From Coprococcus sp. OM04-5BH (GTDB lineage Bacteria > Bacillota > Clostridia > Lachnospirales > Lachnospiraceae), in NCBI RefSeq assembly GCF_003482105.1, contig NZ_QULM01000001.1, positions 372,001 to 436,000 on the forward strand: DNA of 64,000 nt. The letters are read 5' to 3'. Made by a program: the position numbers and the translations under genes. Position 1 is the first letter of the stretch; each line of letters begins with the position of its first letter. This document shows, piece by piece, positions 24,054-33,721 of this stretch. Below the pieces are notes generated by a model. It had not been told where the DNA came from and ran no database searches. It saw only the letters and a list, made by a program, of their open reading frames with translations.

Positions 24054-24965
24054 CTGGTAACGCCCCCTCCCATTATGGGTAACGCCCCCTCGTTTACACT
24101 TGGCGGCAAGTCGATTGTGCCATTCAAATATGCGTTTTCAACGCATGGGCACAATCTCTGGGTAACGCCCCCTCGTTTACACTCGGCGGCAAGTCGATTG
24201 TGCCATTCAAATATGCGTTTTCAACGCATGGGCACAATCTCTGGGTAACGCCCCCTCGTTTACACTCGGCGGCAAGTCGATTGTGCCATTCAAATATGCG
24301 TTTTCAACGCATGGGCACAATCTCTGGGTAACGCCCCCTCGTTTACACTCGGCGGCAAGTCGATTGTGCCATTCAAATATGCGTTTTCAACGCATGGGCA
24401 CAATCTCTGGGTAACGCCCCCTCGTTTACACTCGGCGGCAAGTCGATTGTGCCATTCAAATATGCGTTTTCAACGCATGGGCACAATCTCTGGGTAACGC
24501 CCCCTCGTTTACACTCGGCGGCAAGTCGATTGTGCCATTCAAATATGCGTTTTCAACGCATGGGCACAATCTCTGGGTAACGCCCCCTCGTTTACACTCG
24601 GCGGCAAGTCGATTGTGCCATTCAAATATGCGTTTTCAACGCATGGGCACAATCTCTGGGTAACGCCCCCTCGTTTACACTCGGCGGCAAGTCGATTGTG
24701 CCATTCAAATATGCGTTTTCAACGCATGGGCACAATCTCTGGGTAACGCCCCCTCGTTTACACTCGGCGGCAAGTCGATTGTGCCATTCAAATATGCGTT
24801 TTCAACGCATGGGCACAATCTCTGGGTAACGCCCCCTCGTTTACACTCGGCGGCAAGTCGATTGTGCCATTTAAATATGCGTTTTCAACGCATGGGCACA
24901 ATCTCTCGGCGGCATTTCGTCAGCACCATTCTAAATGTGTCTTCGACACTTGGTGCTTCCTCTGA
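24054..24965. repeat. Array of ten 83-bp hairpin repeats
   Basis: Units begin at 24077, 24160, 24243, 24326, 24409, 24492, 24575, 24658, 24741 and 24824, exactly 83 bases apart and almost identical (first unit TTGGCGGC for TCGGCGGC; last unit CATTTAAATATG for CATTCAAATATG). Each carries a compound inverted repeat: GATTGTGCC with GGCACAATC enclosing ATGCGTT with AACGCAT around a TTC loop. A partial unit precedes (24054-24076). A diverged unit with the same fold follows (about 24918-24965, GCACCA ... GTGTC TTC GACAC ... TGGTGC). No spacers, so not CRISPR; no ORF of note. Confidence 0.95.
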
Positions 24966-25334
24966 CAAAGGGCTGACACAATAAAAATCATAACCTGAAT
25001 ACTATCTTATAAAAATAAAGATCCCATATAAATAATATAATTTCAATGTAAAGAAAAAGCAACACCATAAATGCAGGTATCAAATCCGTAATGTATGAAA
25101 ATAATTATCTTAAATCCCGGGATTTTATTAGTTTTTATTAAATACTTTATACTTGTTTTATTTTTTCTTAAAAGTATGTTCAAAAGTAGATATTATTATA
25201 TATTAGACACTGGAGGATTGTATGTAGTGTTAGTGGAATTGAGCTGATGTTAGTCATGTGAAGTTTTAAATGCACTGATATCAATTAGCGTGTCGGTTTT
25301 TAATTTAGCTGATATTTATTATGGAGGCTTTTAT
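24966..25334. other. AT-rich gap before the Hsp70 operon
   Basis: No gene seen. It presumably holds the promoter of the Hsp70 operon. A sequence GAGCTGATGTTAG at 25241-25253 resembles the shared leader motif but stands 80 bases before the start. No CIRCE operator was recognised. Confidence 0.5.
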
Positions 25335-27098
25335 ATGAGCAGAGTAATAGGAATAGATTTAGGAACAACAAACAGCTGTGTGGCGGTACTGGAGGGCGAT
25401 CAGCCGGTGATCATACAGAACTCAGAAGGCGGCAGGACCACTCCGTCAGTCATTGCATTTGGCAAGAACGGAGAGAGACTTGTAGGGGACACCGCCAAGA
25501 GACAGATGACAGTGAACATGGACAGAACCATTACTTCTATTAAGAGGGAAATGGGAAGCACCTACAGAAAGTCGATTGACGGCAAGGAGTATTCTCCACA
25601 GGAGCTGTCAGCCATAATTCTTTCAAAGCTTAAGGCAGACGCAGAGAGCTATCTGGGAGAGCCGGTAAAGGATGCGGTTATTACAGTGCCGGCATATTTT
25701 GATGACAGCCAGAGACAGGCAACCAAGGACGCAGGCAGGATAGCAGGTCTCAATGTTTTGAGGATAATAAATGAGCCTACTTCAGCAGCCCTTGCCTATG
25801 GTCTTGACAACGGACATTCCCAGAAGATACTGGTGTACGATCTGGGTGGAGGAACCTTTGATGTGTCGGTTATTGAGATCGGAGACAATGTAATAGAGGT
25901 TCTAGCCACAGCCGGAGATAACCATTTGGGCGGTGATGATTTCGACATAAGGCTCACAGAATATATAGTTGAAGAGTTCAGAAAAGAGACAAAGGTCAAG
26001 CTGGCTAAGGATCCGGTAGCCATGGGAAGAGTACGGGAGGCAGCAGAGAATGCCAAGAAGGAGCTTTCCTACCAGACCCAGACCCACATTAACCTTCCAT
26101 TTATCTCTGTGGTGAAGAACAATCCGGTACATCTTGACATGACCATATCAAGAGAGACCTTTAACCATATCACCGAAGATCTGGTGGACAGGACAGCAGG
26201 CCCTGTAAATCAGGCACTTCGTGATGCCGGCATAGCTGCCAGGGAGCTGGACAAGGTTCTTCTGGTGGGCGGTTCCACAAGGATACCGGCAGTGCAGGAT
26301 AAGATTGTAGGACTTACAGGCAAACAGTTGTCCAAGAGTGTGAACCCTGATGAGTGCGTTGCCATGGGTGCAGCCATTCAGGGCAGCAAGCTGTCCGGTG
26401 AGTTAATGGTCACAAATAAGGTAAATGACATTCTACTTATGGATGTTACCCCACTTTCATTGTCCATCGAGACTCTGGGTGGCGTGGCAAATGTCATAAT
26501 CCCAAGGAATTCACCTATACCTACAAGGGAGAGCAAGGTATTTACCACGGCGGCGAACTTCCAGAAGGATGTAGAAGTAAAGGTATATCAGGGTGAGCGG
26601 AGATTTACCAGGGACAACAAGCTTCTGGGTAATTTCAGGCTCAGCGGCATAAAACGTGCCATGGCAGGCGTTCCACAGATAGAAGTAACCTTTGATATTG
26701 ATGCAAATGGTATCCTTAAGGTATCCGCCAAGGATCTGGGCAGAGGCGCCACACAGCAGATAGTGATCACCGCCAGCAATAACCTTTCTGAGGAAGAGAT
26801 AAGAAGAGCCAGAGAGGACGCCATGAGATATGAAAATGAAGCCAACAGCAACCAGGAGAAGATCGACATCAAGAATGAGGCTGAGGCATATGTGTATAAG
26901 GTAGAGAAGGTGCTTGCTGACCACAGCGGAGAGCTTGACAAGAAGCAGGCAAAGCTTATAAAGTCAGATGTGGATTATCTGAAGAAGCTGGTGTGCCGTA
27001 ACGATATAAACAAGATGACAGATATAGAAGCAGGACAGATCAAGGAGGCTTACAGAGCCCTTAAGGAATCTGCGGCAGCTTTGGAGAGGTATATGTAA
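25335..27098 (+). CDS. DnaK-family Hsp70 chaperone (paralog)
   Basis: ATP-driven chaperone acting with a J-domain partner. 587 residues from ATG 25335 (GGAGG 8 bases upstream; 15 more codons are open upstream but unsupported). ATPase motifs: [23 protein letters not shown], the [11 protein letters not shown] phosphate loop, and [14 protein letters not shown]. Substrate-binding domain from about residue 385 ([14 protein letters not shown]). It is shorter than housekeeping DnaK (about 610-640) and lacks the acidic EEVKD-type tail. Lacks grpE or hrcA neighbours; instead it heads an operon with a J-domain protein, so it is probably a second, specialised Hsp70. Confidence 0.9.
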   Translation: MSRVIGIDLGTTNSCVAVLEGDQPVIIQNSEGGRTTPSVIAFGKNGERLVGDTAKRQMTVNMDRTITSIKREMGSTYRKSIDGKEYSPQELSAIILSKLKADAESYLGEPVKDAVITVPAYFDDSQRQATKDAGRIAGLNVLRIINEPTSAALAYGLDNGHSQKILVYDLGGGTFDVSVIEIGDNVIEVLATAGDNHLGGDDFDIRLTEYIVEEFRKETKVKLAKDPVAMGRVREAAENAKKELSYQTQTHINLPFISVVKNNPVHLDMTISRETFNHITEDLVDRTAGPVNQALRDAGIAARELDKVLLVGGSTRIPAVQDKIVGLTGKQLSKSVNPDECVAMGAAIQGSKLSGELMVTNKVNDILLMDVTPLSLSIETLGGVANVIIPRNSPIPTRESKVFTTAANFQKDVEVKVYQGERRFTRDNKLLGNFRLSGIKRAMAGVPQIEVTFDIDANGILKVSAKDLGRGATQQIVITASNNLSEEEIRRAREDAMRYENEANSNQEKIDIKNEAEAYVYKVEKVLADHSGELDKKQAKLIKSDVDYLKKLVCRNDINKMTDIEAGQIKEAYRALKESAAALERYM

Positions 27099-27493
27099 TG
27101 AAGGATAAGATCATAAGATTTATGAGAGGAAGATACGGCAACGACCAGTTGTCAGGATTCCTTATCTGGACAGGACTTATAGTAATGGTGCTTGATGCCA
27201 TTATAAAGACAGGAATTTTGTACGGTCTTGGTCTTGTTATGGTAATATATGGATATGTGAGGGTATTTTCCAAGAAATATTCGCTGAGAAGTGCCCAGAA
27301 CAAGTGGTTCCTTGAGAAGACGGCAGGAGTCAGACTTTATTTTAAGAAGTTAAAGAAATCAAAGGAAGCAGGCAAGGAATATCGTATATTTATATGCAAC
27401 AAATGTGATCAGCTTATACGAGTTCCGAGAGGACGCGGTAAGATAGAGATAAGATGTCCTAAATGCGGCAACAAATTTATAAAGAAGAGCTAG
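27098..27493 (+). CDS. Membrane protein with C-terminal zinc ribbon
   Basis: 131 residues. Two close hydrophobic segments (LIWTGLIVMVLDAIIKTGIL; YGLGLVMVIYGYVRVF) then a C-terminal zinc ribbon FICNKCDQLIRVPRGRGKIE followed by RCPKCGNKF. The ATG overlaps the dnaK stop by one base, so translation is coupled. Position in the operon suggests it links the chaperone to the membrane or to a client; no direct evidence. Confidence 0.75.
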   Translation: MKDKIIRFMRGRYGNDQLSGFLIWTGLIVMVLDAIIKTGILYGLGLVMVIYGYVRVFSKKYSLRSAQNKWFLEKTAGVRLYFKKLKKSKEAGKEYRIFICNKCDQLIRVPRGRGKIEIRCPKCGNKFIKKS

Positions 27494-27504
27494 GAGATAT
27501 TGTT

Positions 27505-28443
27505 TTGTTTGGTTATATCGTATGTAATCAGTCAGAAATGAAATTTAAAGAATATGATGAATACCACAAGTACTATTGTGGACTGTGCAGGGGATTAAGG
27601 AACCGTTACGGAGTGAAAGGACAATTGTCCTTAAGCTATGACATGACCTTTCTTATAATGCTGCTTACAGGGCTTTATGAGCCGGAAGAGGCAGCAGGCA
27701 CAGGCAGGTGCATACCTCATCCTGTGAAGAAGCACCGGTACACAATGAACAGGTATACGGAATATGTTGCTGACATGAACGTGATCCTGACTTATTATAA
27801 ATGTCAGGATGATTGGACCGACGAAAGAAAAGTGATCAAAAAGCTGTACTCGGATATATTGTTGTCCAAGAAATCTGAGGTCAGGAAGAAATATATGGAG
27901 AAGATCAAGATCATAAAGGATAATCTTGAGGCTATTTCCGGACTTGAGAAGCAGGACAGCAGTGACATAGATTGTCTGGCAGGACATTTTGGTAAAGTTA
28001 TGGCAGAAATCTGCAGCCCTGAAAAGGATGAATGGGATAAAGAATTAAGAGCAATAGGGTATCATCTTGGAAGATTTATATATATAATGGATGCCTATGA
28101 TGACCTTGAGAAGGATGTGAGGAGCAAGAACTTCAATCCTCTTATATCAAGACTTAAATATATAAATGATAAAAGTTCCATGAATGTTTCCGAGAGTGTT
28201 TCCGAGGATATGAGCCATGACCTTCCACTGGATATTGAGCAGGTGGATGTGGAGGCCTGGAAGGGATTTGCCCGGTGGACAAGGGATGCACTGGCCATGG
28301 ACGCCAGCTCCTGTGCAAGGGCATTTGAGCAGCTGCCTATTATAAAGAATGTGGAAATCCTCAGAAATATATTGTATTCTGGAATATGGAATGCCTATAT
28401 AAACCGTACCAGAAAGCGTATCGGTGAAGAAAATATTGAATAA
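27505..28443 (+). CDS. DUF5685 family protein
   Basis: 312 residues. Opens LFGYIVCNQSEMKFKEYDEY and HKYYCGLCRGLRNRYG, the hallmark of DUF5685, and continues as a helical protein with a Cys cluster (YYCGLC) and YDDLEKDVRSKNFNPL. Related proteins resemble tRNA isopentenyl/prenyl-synthase-like all-helix folds, but function is unknown. TTG 27505 is chosen because AGGAG (27492-27496) lies 8 bases upstream and FGY is the family start; an ATG at 27463 lies inside the previous gene. Third gene of the Hsp70 operon. Confidence 0.75.
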   Translation: MFGYIVCNQSEMKFKEYDEYHKYYCGLCRGLRNRYGVKGQLSLSYDMTFLIMLLTGLYEPEEAAGTGRCIPHPVKKHRYTMNRYTEYVADMNVILTYYKCQDDWTDERKVIKKLYSDILLSKKSEVRKKYMEKIKIIKDNLEAISGLEKQDSSDIDCLAGHFGKVMAEICSPEKDEWDKELRAIGYHLGRFIYIMDAYDDLEKDVRSKNFNPLISRLKYINDKSSMNVSESVSEDMSHDLPLDIEQVDVEAWKGFARWTRDALAMDASSCARAFEQLPIIKNVEILRNILYSGIWNAYINRTRKRIGEENIE

Positions 28444-28479
28444 ATTCCAGGGACGTCAGTACCGGGAAGGCAGATTTCA

Positions 28480-28493
28480 ATGGGCTGATGTTA
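28480..28493 (+). promoter_or_regulatory. Shared leader motif, copy B (partial)
   Basis: ATGGGCTGATGTTA lies about 20 bases before the J-domain gene, matching the core of the leader motif at 24025 and 50396. Confidence 0.45.
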
Positions 28494-28512
28494 GTGATAG
28501 AAGGTGAATTAG

Positions 28513-29304
28513 ATGAGAGATCCCTATGAGGTGCTGGGACTTGAGAGAGGTGCCAGTGAAGAGGAGGTTAAAAAAGCATACAGGAAGCTTAGCAGGATAT
28601 ACCATCCCGATGCAAATGTAAACAATCCCAACAAGGATCAGGCTGAGGAGAAATTCAAGGAGATCCAGCAGGCTTATAAGGCTATAATGAGTGGAAATAC
28701 AGGTGGTACAGGCGACAGCTCCCCATACGGTTCCGCAGGCTATGGCGGTTCCGGTTACAGGGGTTCCGGTTATGGCAGCTCCGGTTATGGTAATTCCGGC
28801 TATGGTGGTTCTTACAGGAACCAGGGATCGGGAGATCCGGATTTCGAGGATATGTTCTGGGGCTTTGGTCCATTTGGGTTTGGGGCTGCGGGAAGAAGCA
28901 GAAACGAAGAGTACGATCCGAATGACAGGGAGTCCAGATATTTTAATGCAGCCAGGAATTATCTCAGAAACGGAAGCTACGAAGAGGCAAGAAATGTCCT
29001 TAATGAGATAGAAAACCATAACGGAAAGTGGCATTATTACGCCGGTGTGTGTAATGCAGGACTCGGAAACAGGATAAGGGCACTGGAGATGCTACAGAGA
29101 GCCATGACTCTTGAACCGGACAATGCGGAGTACAAAAAGGCATACGAGCAGATAAAATCAGGTGAGCAGTGGTATATGGACAGAGGCAATTCCTATGGAA
29201 TGGATATGAATATGAATCCTATGTCAAGATGCTGCAATACAGCATGTACGCTGCTTTGCCTTACGAGTTGTTGCTGTCCCGGATCATTCACTTTATGCTG
29301 TTAA
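28513..29304 (+). CDS. J-domain protein with TPR-like tail
   Basis: 263 residues. The N-terminal J domain ([20 protein letters not shown], then YHPD with the essential HPD) stimulates Hsp70 ATPase activity. A Gly/Ser/Tyr-repeat linker ([18 protein letters not shown]) follows, then a helical TPR-like region ([20 protein letters not shown] ... [15 protein letters not shown]), and an unusual Cys-rich end ([16 protein letters not shown]). It lacks the DnaJ zinc-finger and substrate domains, so it is a specialised co-chaperone, presumably of the DnaK paralog upstream. Confidence 0.85.
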   Translation: MRDPYEVLGLERGASEEEVKKAYRKLSRIYHPDANVNNPNKDQAEEKFKEIQQAYKAIMSGNTGGTGDSSPYGSAGYGGSGYRGSGYGSSGYGNSGYGGSYRNQGSGDPDFEDMFWGFGPFGFGAAGRSRNEEYDPNDRESRYFNAARNYLRNGSYEEARNVLNEIENHNGKWHYYAGVCNAGLGNRIRALEMLQRAMTLEPDNAEYKKAYEQIKSGEQWYMDRGNSYGMDMNMNPMSRCCNTACTLLCLTSCCCPGSFTLCC

Positions 29305-29348
29305 TGAAAAATATACAAAGCCATATAGTAAAAACCTATAAAATAAGC

Positions 29349-29390
29349 AACGAGCATGATTTTTTGTAAAATTATTGCTCGTTTTGTTAT
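29349..29390 (+). terminator. Terminator of the Hsp70 operon
   Basis: AACGAGCA (29349-29356) pairs with TGCTCGTT (29376-29383) across an AT-rich extension, followed by TTTGTTAT. Confidence 0.7.
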
Positions 29391-29448
29391 ATTTATTTGA
29401 CGTCAGTCTACTTTTTAGGTAAATAATTAACAAAAATCAACTGATGTA

Positions 29449-29477
29449 TTGAGAAATGAGTCCATTTTTGGTAATAT
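29449..29477 (+). promoter_or_regulatory. Putative glgP promoter
   Basis: TTGAGA (29449-29454), 17-base spacer, TAATAT (29472-29477), about 70 bases before the start codon. Confidence 0.5.
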
Positions 29478-29545
29478 TAAACAGTATAAAATGTGTTGAG
29501 TGTATGTAAACGATACATTAATAATATTCAGGAGGGCATGGATAA

Positions 29546-31990
29546 ATGAAGAAGATTTCGGATTTTGACAAAGAAAGCTTCAAAAAGGAAGTTGCCAAGA
29601 ATGTAAAGACTTTATATCGTAGGTCTATTGACGAGGCAACTAACCAGCAGGTATTTCAGGCTGTATGTTATGCAGTGAAAGATGACATTATTGATAGATG
29701 GATTGCAACTCATAAAGAATATGAGAAGAGGAATGCCAAGACAGTTTACTATCTTTCAATGGAATTCCTTATGGGTAGAGCACTTGGTAACAACCTCATC
29801 AACCTTACTTATTATGATTCAGTAAAGGAAGCACTTGCAGAGTTAGGTTTTGACCTTAACTTCATAGAGGATCAGGAGCCGGACGCAGCACTTGGTAACG
29901 GTGGTCTCGGACGTCTTGCAGCATGTTTCCTTGATTCACTTGCAACACTTGGATATCCTGCATACGGCTGTGGTATCAGATACAAGTACGGTATGTTCAA
30001 GCAGGGCATTAAGGATGGTTATCAGGTAGAGCTTCCGGATGACTGGCTCAGAGACGGCAACCCATTTGAGGTTAAGCGTTCAGAGTATGCTGTAGAGGTT
30101 AAGTTCGGTGGATATGTAAGAGTTGAGAACAAAAATGGTAAGAACTACTTCATCCAGGAGGATTACCAGTCAGTTCGTGCCGTACCATATGACCTTCCTG
30201 TTATCGGATATGGCAACAACGTAGTAAATACACTTCGTATATGGGACGCAGAGGCAATGCAGGAGTTCTGTCTTGATTCATTTGATAAGGGTGAATATCA
30301 GAAGGCAGTTGAGCAGCAGAACCTTGCTAAGACAATCGTAGAGGTTCTCTATCCAAATGATAACCATTACGCAGGTAAGGAGCTGAGACTGAGACAGCAG
30401 TACTTCTTCATTTCAGCATCAGTACAGAGAGCGATCCTTAAGTTCAAGGAGACCAATAAGGATATCCACAAGCTTCCTGATAAGGTGACATTCCAGATGA
30501 ATGATACGCATCCAACTGTAGCAGTTGCAGAGCTTATGAGAATACTTATGGATGTAGAAGGTCTTGAGTGGGATGACGCATGGGATATCACATGCAGAAC
30601 ATGTGCATATACAAACCATACTATCATGGCTGAGGCTCTTGAGAAGTGGCCTATCGAGTTATTCTCAAGATTACTTCCTCGTGTATACCAGATTGTAGAA
30701 GAGATCAACAGAAGATATGTACTTAAGATCCAGGAGATGTATCCGGGCAACCAGGATAAGGTAAGAAGCATGGCTATTCTTTACGATGGTCAGGTTAAGA
30801 TGGCTCACCTTGCTATTGCAGGTTCATACTCAGTAAACGGTGTTGCTGCCCTTCATACAAAGATCCTCGAAGAGAGAGAGCTTAAGGACTTCTATGAGAT
30901 GAGACCTGAGCAGTTCAACAACAAGACAAACGGTATTACCCAGAGACGTTTCTTATTACATGCTAATCCACTTCTTGCTTCATGGATCACAGACAAGATC
31001 GGTGATGAGTGGATCACAAAGCTTACACACCTTAAGAAGCTTAAGGTATATGTTGACGACGAGAAGTGTCAGCAGGAATTCATGAACATCAAGTACCAAA
31101 ACAAGATCCGTCTTGCAAATTACATCAAGGAGCACAATGGTATCGACGTAGATCCACGTTCAATCTTCGATGTACAGGTTAAGAGACTTCACGAGTACAA
31201 GAGACAGTTACTTAACATTTTACATGTTATGCACTTATATAACAGACTTAAGACAGAGCCTGAATTCGATATGTACCCAAGAACATTCATCTTCGGTGCT
31301 AAGGCTTCAGCAGGATACAAGAGAGCTAAGCTTATCATTAAGCTCATCAACTCAGTTGCAGACGTTGTAAACAATGATGAGTCTATTGATGGCAAGATCA
31401 AGGTTGTATTCATTGAGAACTACAGAGTATCAAACGCAGAGATAATATTTGCAGCAGCAGATGTATCAGAGCAGATCTCAACAGCTTCAAGAGAGGCTTC
31501 AGGTACAGGTAACATGAAGTTCATGTTAAACGGTGCTCCTACACTTGGTACAATGGACGGTGCAAATGTAGAGATCGTTGAAGAGGTTGGTATCGACAAC
31601 GCATTCATCTTCGGACTTTCAGCAGAAGAGGTTATGAAGTATGAGCGTGAGGGTGGATATAACCCAATGGATATCTACAACAACAACCAGGCAGTCCGCA
31701 GAGTGCTTACACAGCTCATCGACGGCACATACGCTAAAGATGATCCTGACAGATTCAGAGATCTTTACGACTCACTTACTAAGGAAGATGTTTACTTCAT
31801 CCTTAAGGACTTCGATTCATATGCAGAGGCTCAGCAGAGAGTAGACGCAGCTTACAGAGATGAGAAGAAGTGGGCTAAGATGGCAATGCTCAACACTGCA
31901 ATGGCAGGCAAGTTCTCATCAGACAGAACCATCGAAGAGTATGCTAAGGAAATCTGGCACTTAAAGAAAGTTAAGGTTACTTTAGATTAA
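29546..31990 (+). CDS. glgP: Glycogen/starch phosphorylase
   Basis: Removes glucose from glycogen or maltodextrin ends with phosphate, giving glucose-1-phosphate. 814 residues, the standard length. Family landmarks: NAKTVYYLSMEFLMGRALGN, DAALGNGGLGRLAACFLDSL, FDVQVKRLHEYKRQLLN and the pyridoxal-phosphate site EASGTGNMKFMLNGAPTLGT with its Lys. ATG 29546 follows AGGAGGG. Single-gene transcript ended by a strong terminator. The branching enzyme glgB lies 23 kb downstream, so glycogen genes are dispersed here. Confidence 0.97.
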   Translation: MKKISDFDKESFKKEVAKNVKTLYRRSIDEATNQQVFQAVCYAVKDDIIDRWIATHKEYEKRNAKTVYYLSMEFLMGRALGNNLINLTYYDSVKEALAELGFDLNFIEDQEPDAALGNGGLGRLAACFLDSLATLGYPAYGCGIRYKYGMFKQGIKDGYQVELPDDWLRDGNPFEVKRSEYAVEVKFGGYVRVENKNGKNYFIQEDYQSVRAVPYDLPVIGYGNNVVNTLRIWDAEAMQEFCLDSFDKGEYQKAVEQQNLAKTIVEVLYPNDNHYAGKELRLRQQYFFISASVQRAILKFKETNKDIHKLPDKVTFQMNDTHPTVAVAELMRILMDVEGLEWDDAWDITCRTCAYTNHTIMAEALEKWPIELFSRLLPRVYQIVEEINRRYVLKIQEMYPGNQDKVRSMAILYDGQVKMAHLAIAGSYSVNGVAALHTKILEERELKDFYEMRPEQFNNKTNGITQRRFLLHANPLLASWITDKIGDEWITKLTHLKKLKVYVDDEKCQQEFMNIKYQNKIRLANYIKEHNGIDVDPRSIFDVQVKRLHEYKRQLLNILHVMHLYNRLKTEPEFDMYPRTFIFGAKASAGYKRAKLIIKLINSVADVVNNDESIDGKIKVVFIENYRVSNAEIIFAAADVSEQISTASREASGTGNMKFMLNGAPTLGTMDGANVEIVEEVGIDNAFIFGLSAEEVMKYEREGGYNPMDIYNNNQAVRRVLTQLIDGTYAKDDPDRFRDLYDSLTKEDVYFILKDFDSYAEAQQRVDAAYRDEKKWAKMAMLNTAMAGKFSSDRTIEEYAKEIWHLKKVKVTLD

Positions 31991-32065
31991 TAAATGAAGA
32001 CTGATTGAACAATGATAGGATATGCTTTGCAGATTTTGTCGGTTGACAATTAGTCATAAAAGAAT

Positions 32066-32105
32066 AAGCCCCTCAGTTAGTTAATAGCTGAGGGGCTTTT
32101 TTTTA
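32066..32105 (+). terminator. glgP terminator
   Basis: AGCCCCTCAG (32067-32076) pairs with CTGAGGGGCT (32088-32097), followed by eight T residues. Confidence 0.9.
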
Positions 32106-32138
32106 CGGCAACGAGTCAAGTGCAATATCGCTGCATTA

Positions 32139-33503
32139 TTATTTCTCGTCACGTTCACTTAAAGGTATGTAAGTGGTTGGCCTTGCAAGGCTTGTATAGG
32201 TAGGTCTTACAATTTTGTAACGGTTGACCAGCTCTTCCATACGGTGGGCACTCCAGCCTACAACTCTTGCACAGGCGAAAAGCGGTGTGAACAGTTCGTG
32301 AGGAAGCTTGAGCATCTTGTATAACAATCCGCTGTAGAAATCAACATTAATACTTACCAGACGATCTGTCTTGCCCTCTTCTATCAGAAGCTTGGGAGCA
32401 AGCTCTTCAATCATCTCATAAAGGGCAAATTCCTCTGTCATATTCTTTTCTGAAGCCAGGTGCTTAACATATTTTTTGAATACAAGGGCACGAGGATCGG
32501 AAAGAGAGTAAACAGGATGTCCGATACCATATATGATTCCGTTCTTATCAAATGCCTCACCACGGATGATTTTTCTTAAGTAGTCAGATACTTCCTGTGC
32601 ATTGTTTAAATCCTTAACGTGAGACTGGATGTCTGACATCATCTCCATTACCATATAATCTCCTGCACCATTAAGAGGCCCCTTAAGGGAACATAATGCA
32701 GCGGTCATTGTGGCGTATGTATCAGAACCTGAAGAGGTTACAACTCTTGTGGTAAATGTTGAGTTGCTTCCGCCGCCGTGTTCCATATGCAGAACCAGTG
32801 CAAGGTCAAGAACCTTTGCTTCGAGAGAGGTGTATTTTCTGTCGGATCTCAATGTGCTTAATATATTCTCTGCAAATGAAAGCTCCGGGTCGGGTTTGTG
32901 TATATAGCAGCTTTTGCCCAGCTTGTAGTGGCGGTATCCCTGATATGAATAAACCGCAAGTCTTGGAAATGTAGATATAAGATTAAGACACTGCTGCATA
33001 ACATTATCAAGGGAGTTATCTGTCTCACGCTTGTCATAGGTTCCAAGGGCAAGGACAGATCTTGCCATATTTGAAATGATATCCTTGGTAGGATTTTTCA
33101 TTATAACGTCCTGAATGAAGTTATGAGGAAGGTCATAGCTTATGTTGAGGACCTTCTTGAACTCTGCCAGCTCCTTTTTGTTGGGAAGTTCACCATATAA
33201 TAAAAGATAGGCACACTCCTCATACCCGAAACGGTGATCTTCAATGAAGCCCTTTATAAGATCATGTATCTCATAGCCTCTGTAGTACAATTCACCCTTA
33301 CATGGTATTCTCTCGTCACCTACTATATCGTAGGCCTTGCTTAAGGATATATTTGTAATTCCGGCATTTATTCCCTTTCCGGTCACGTCTCTTAAGGCAC
33401 GATTTACTCCATAGTACTGGTACAGACTTTCATCAACCAGATCGTGTTCAATACAAATATCAAGATGTGTGGAAGTATAGTTGCCGATATTATTAATAGA
33501 CAT
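32139..33503 (-). CDS. gltA: Citrate synthase
   Basis: Condenses acetyl-CoA and oxaloacetate to citrate, the entry to the oxidative arm leading to 2-oxoglutarate and glutamate. 454 residues, longer than the usual 380-430 because of an N-terminal extension (about 45 residues before DVTGKGINAGITNIS). Catalytic regions: LVLHMEHGGGSNSTFTTRVV with His, and IIYGIGHPVYSLSDPRALVF with the second His; an Asp-bearing FYSGLLYKML segment follows. ATG 33503 follows GGAGG. No aconitase or isocitrate dehydrogenase is adjacent. A citrate versus 2-methylcitrate preference cannot be read. Confidence 0.93.
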   Translation of the reverse strand: MSINNIGNYTSTHLDICIEHDLVDESLYQYYGVNRALRDVTGKGINAGITNISLSKAYDIVGDERIPCKGELYYRGYEIHDLIKGFIEDHRFGYEECAYLLLYGELPNKKELAEFKKVLNISYDLPHNFIQDVIMKNPTKDIISNMARSVLALGTYDKRETDNSLDNVMQQCLNLISTFPRLAVYSYQGYRHYKLGKSCYIHKPDPELSFAENILSTLRSDRKYTSLEAKVLDLALVLHMEHGGGSNSTFTTRVVTSSGSDTYATMTAALCSLKGPLNGAGDYMVMEMMSDIQSHVKDLNNAQEVSDYLRKIIRGEAFDKNGIIYGIGHPVYSLSDPRALVFKKYVKHLASEKNMTEEFALYEMIEELAPKLLIEEGKTDRLVSINVDFYSGLLYKMLKLPHELFTPLFACARVVGWSAHRMEELVNRYKIVRPTYTSLARPTTYIPLSERDEK

Positions 33504-33565
33504 ATTTGTTCCTCCGTATAATTATTGGCGTGGACCATTAAACCAACGCTGTTAAGACTTAAATC

Positions 33566-33594
33566 ATTATGGCACTTTTTGTCACAGTCTGCAA
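33566..33594 (-). promoter_or_regulatory. Putative citrate synthase promoter
   Basis: On the minus strand: TTGCAG (33594-33589), 17-base spacer, CATAAT (33571-33566), about 63 bases before the start codon. Confidence 0.5.
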
Positions 33595-33721
33595 CTTTTT
33601 TCAGGTGAATGTAATAGCTTTTGTTCACTTTACAATCATTCTGAATTAAGCTAAAATCAAAACATACTATATGTCACAGAATGTGAATAGTATTAATAAT
33701 AATTAGGGTCAGAGGTGGAAC

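Noticed and set aside
24077..24965. Possible CRISPR array
   Set aside because: The 83-bp units are contiguous and near-identical, with no variable spacers and no cas genes in the window.
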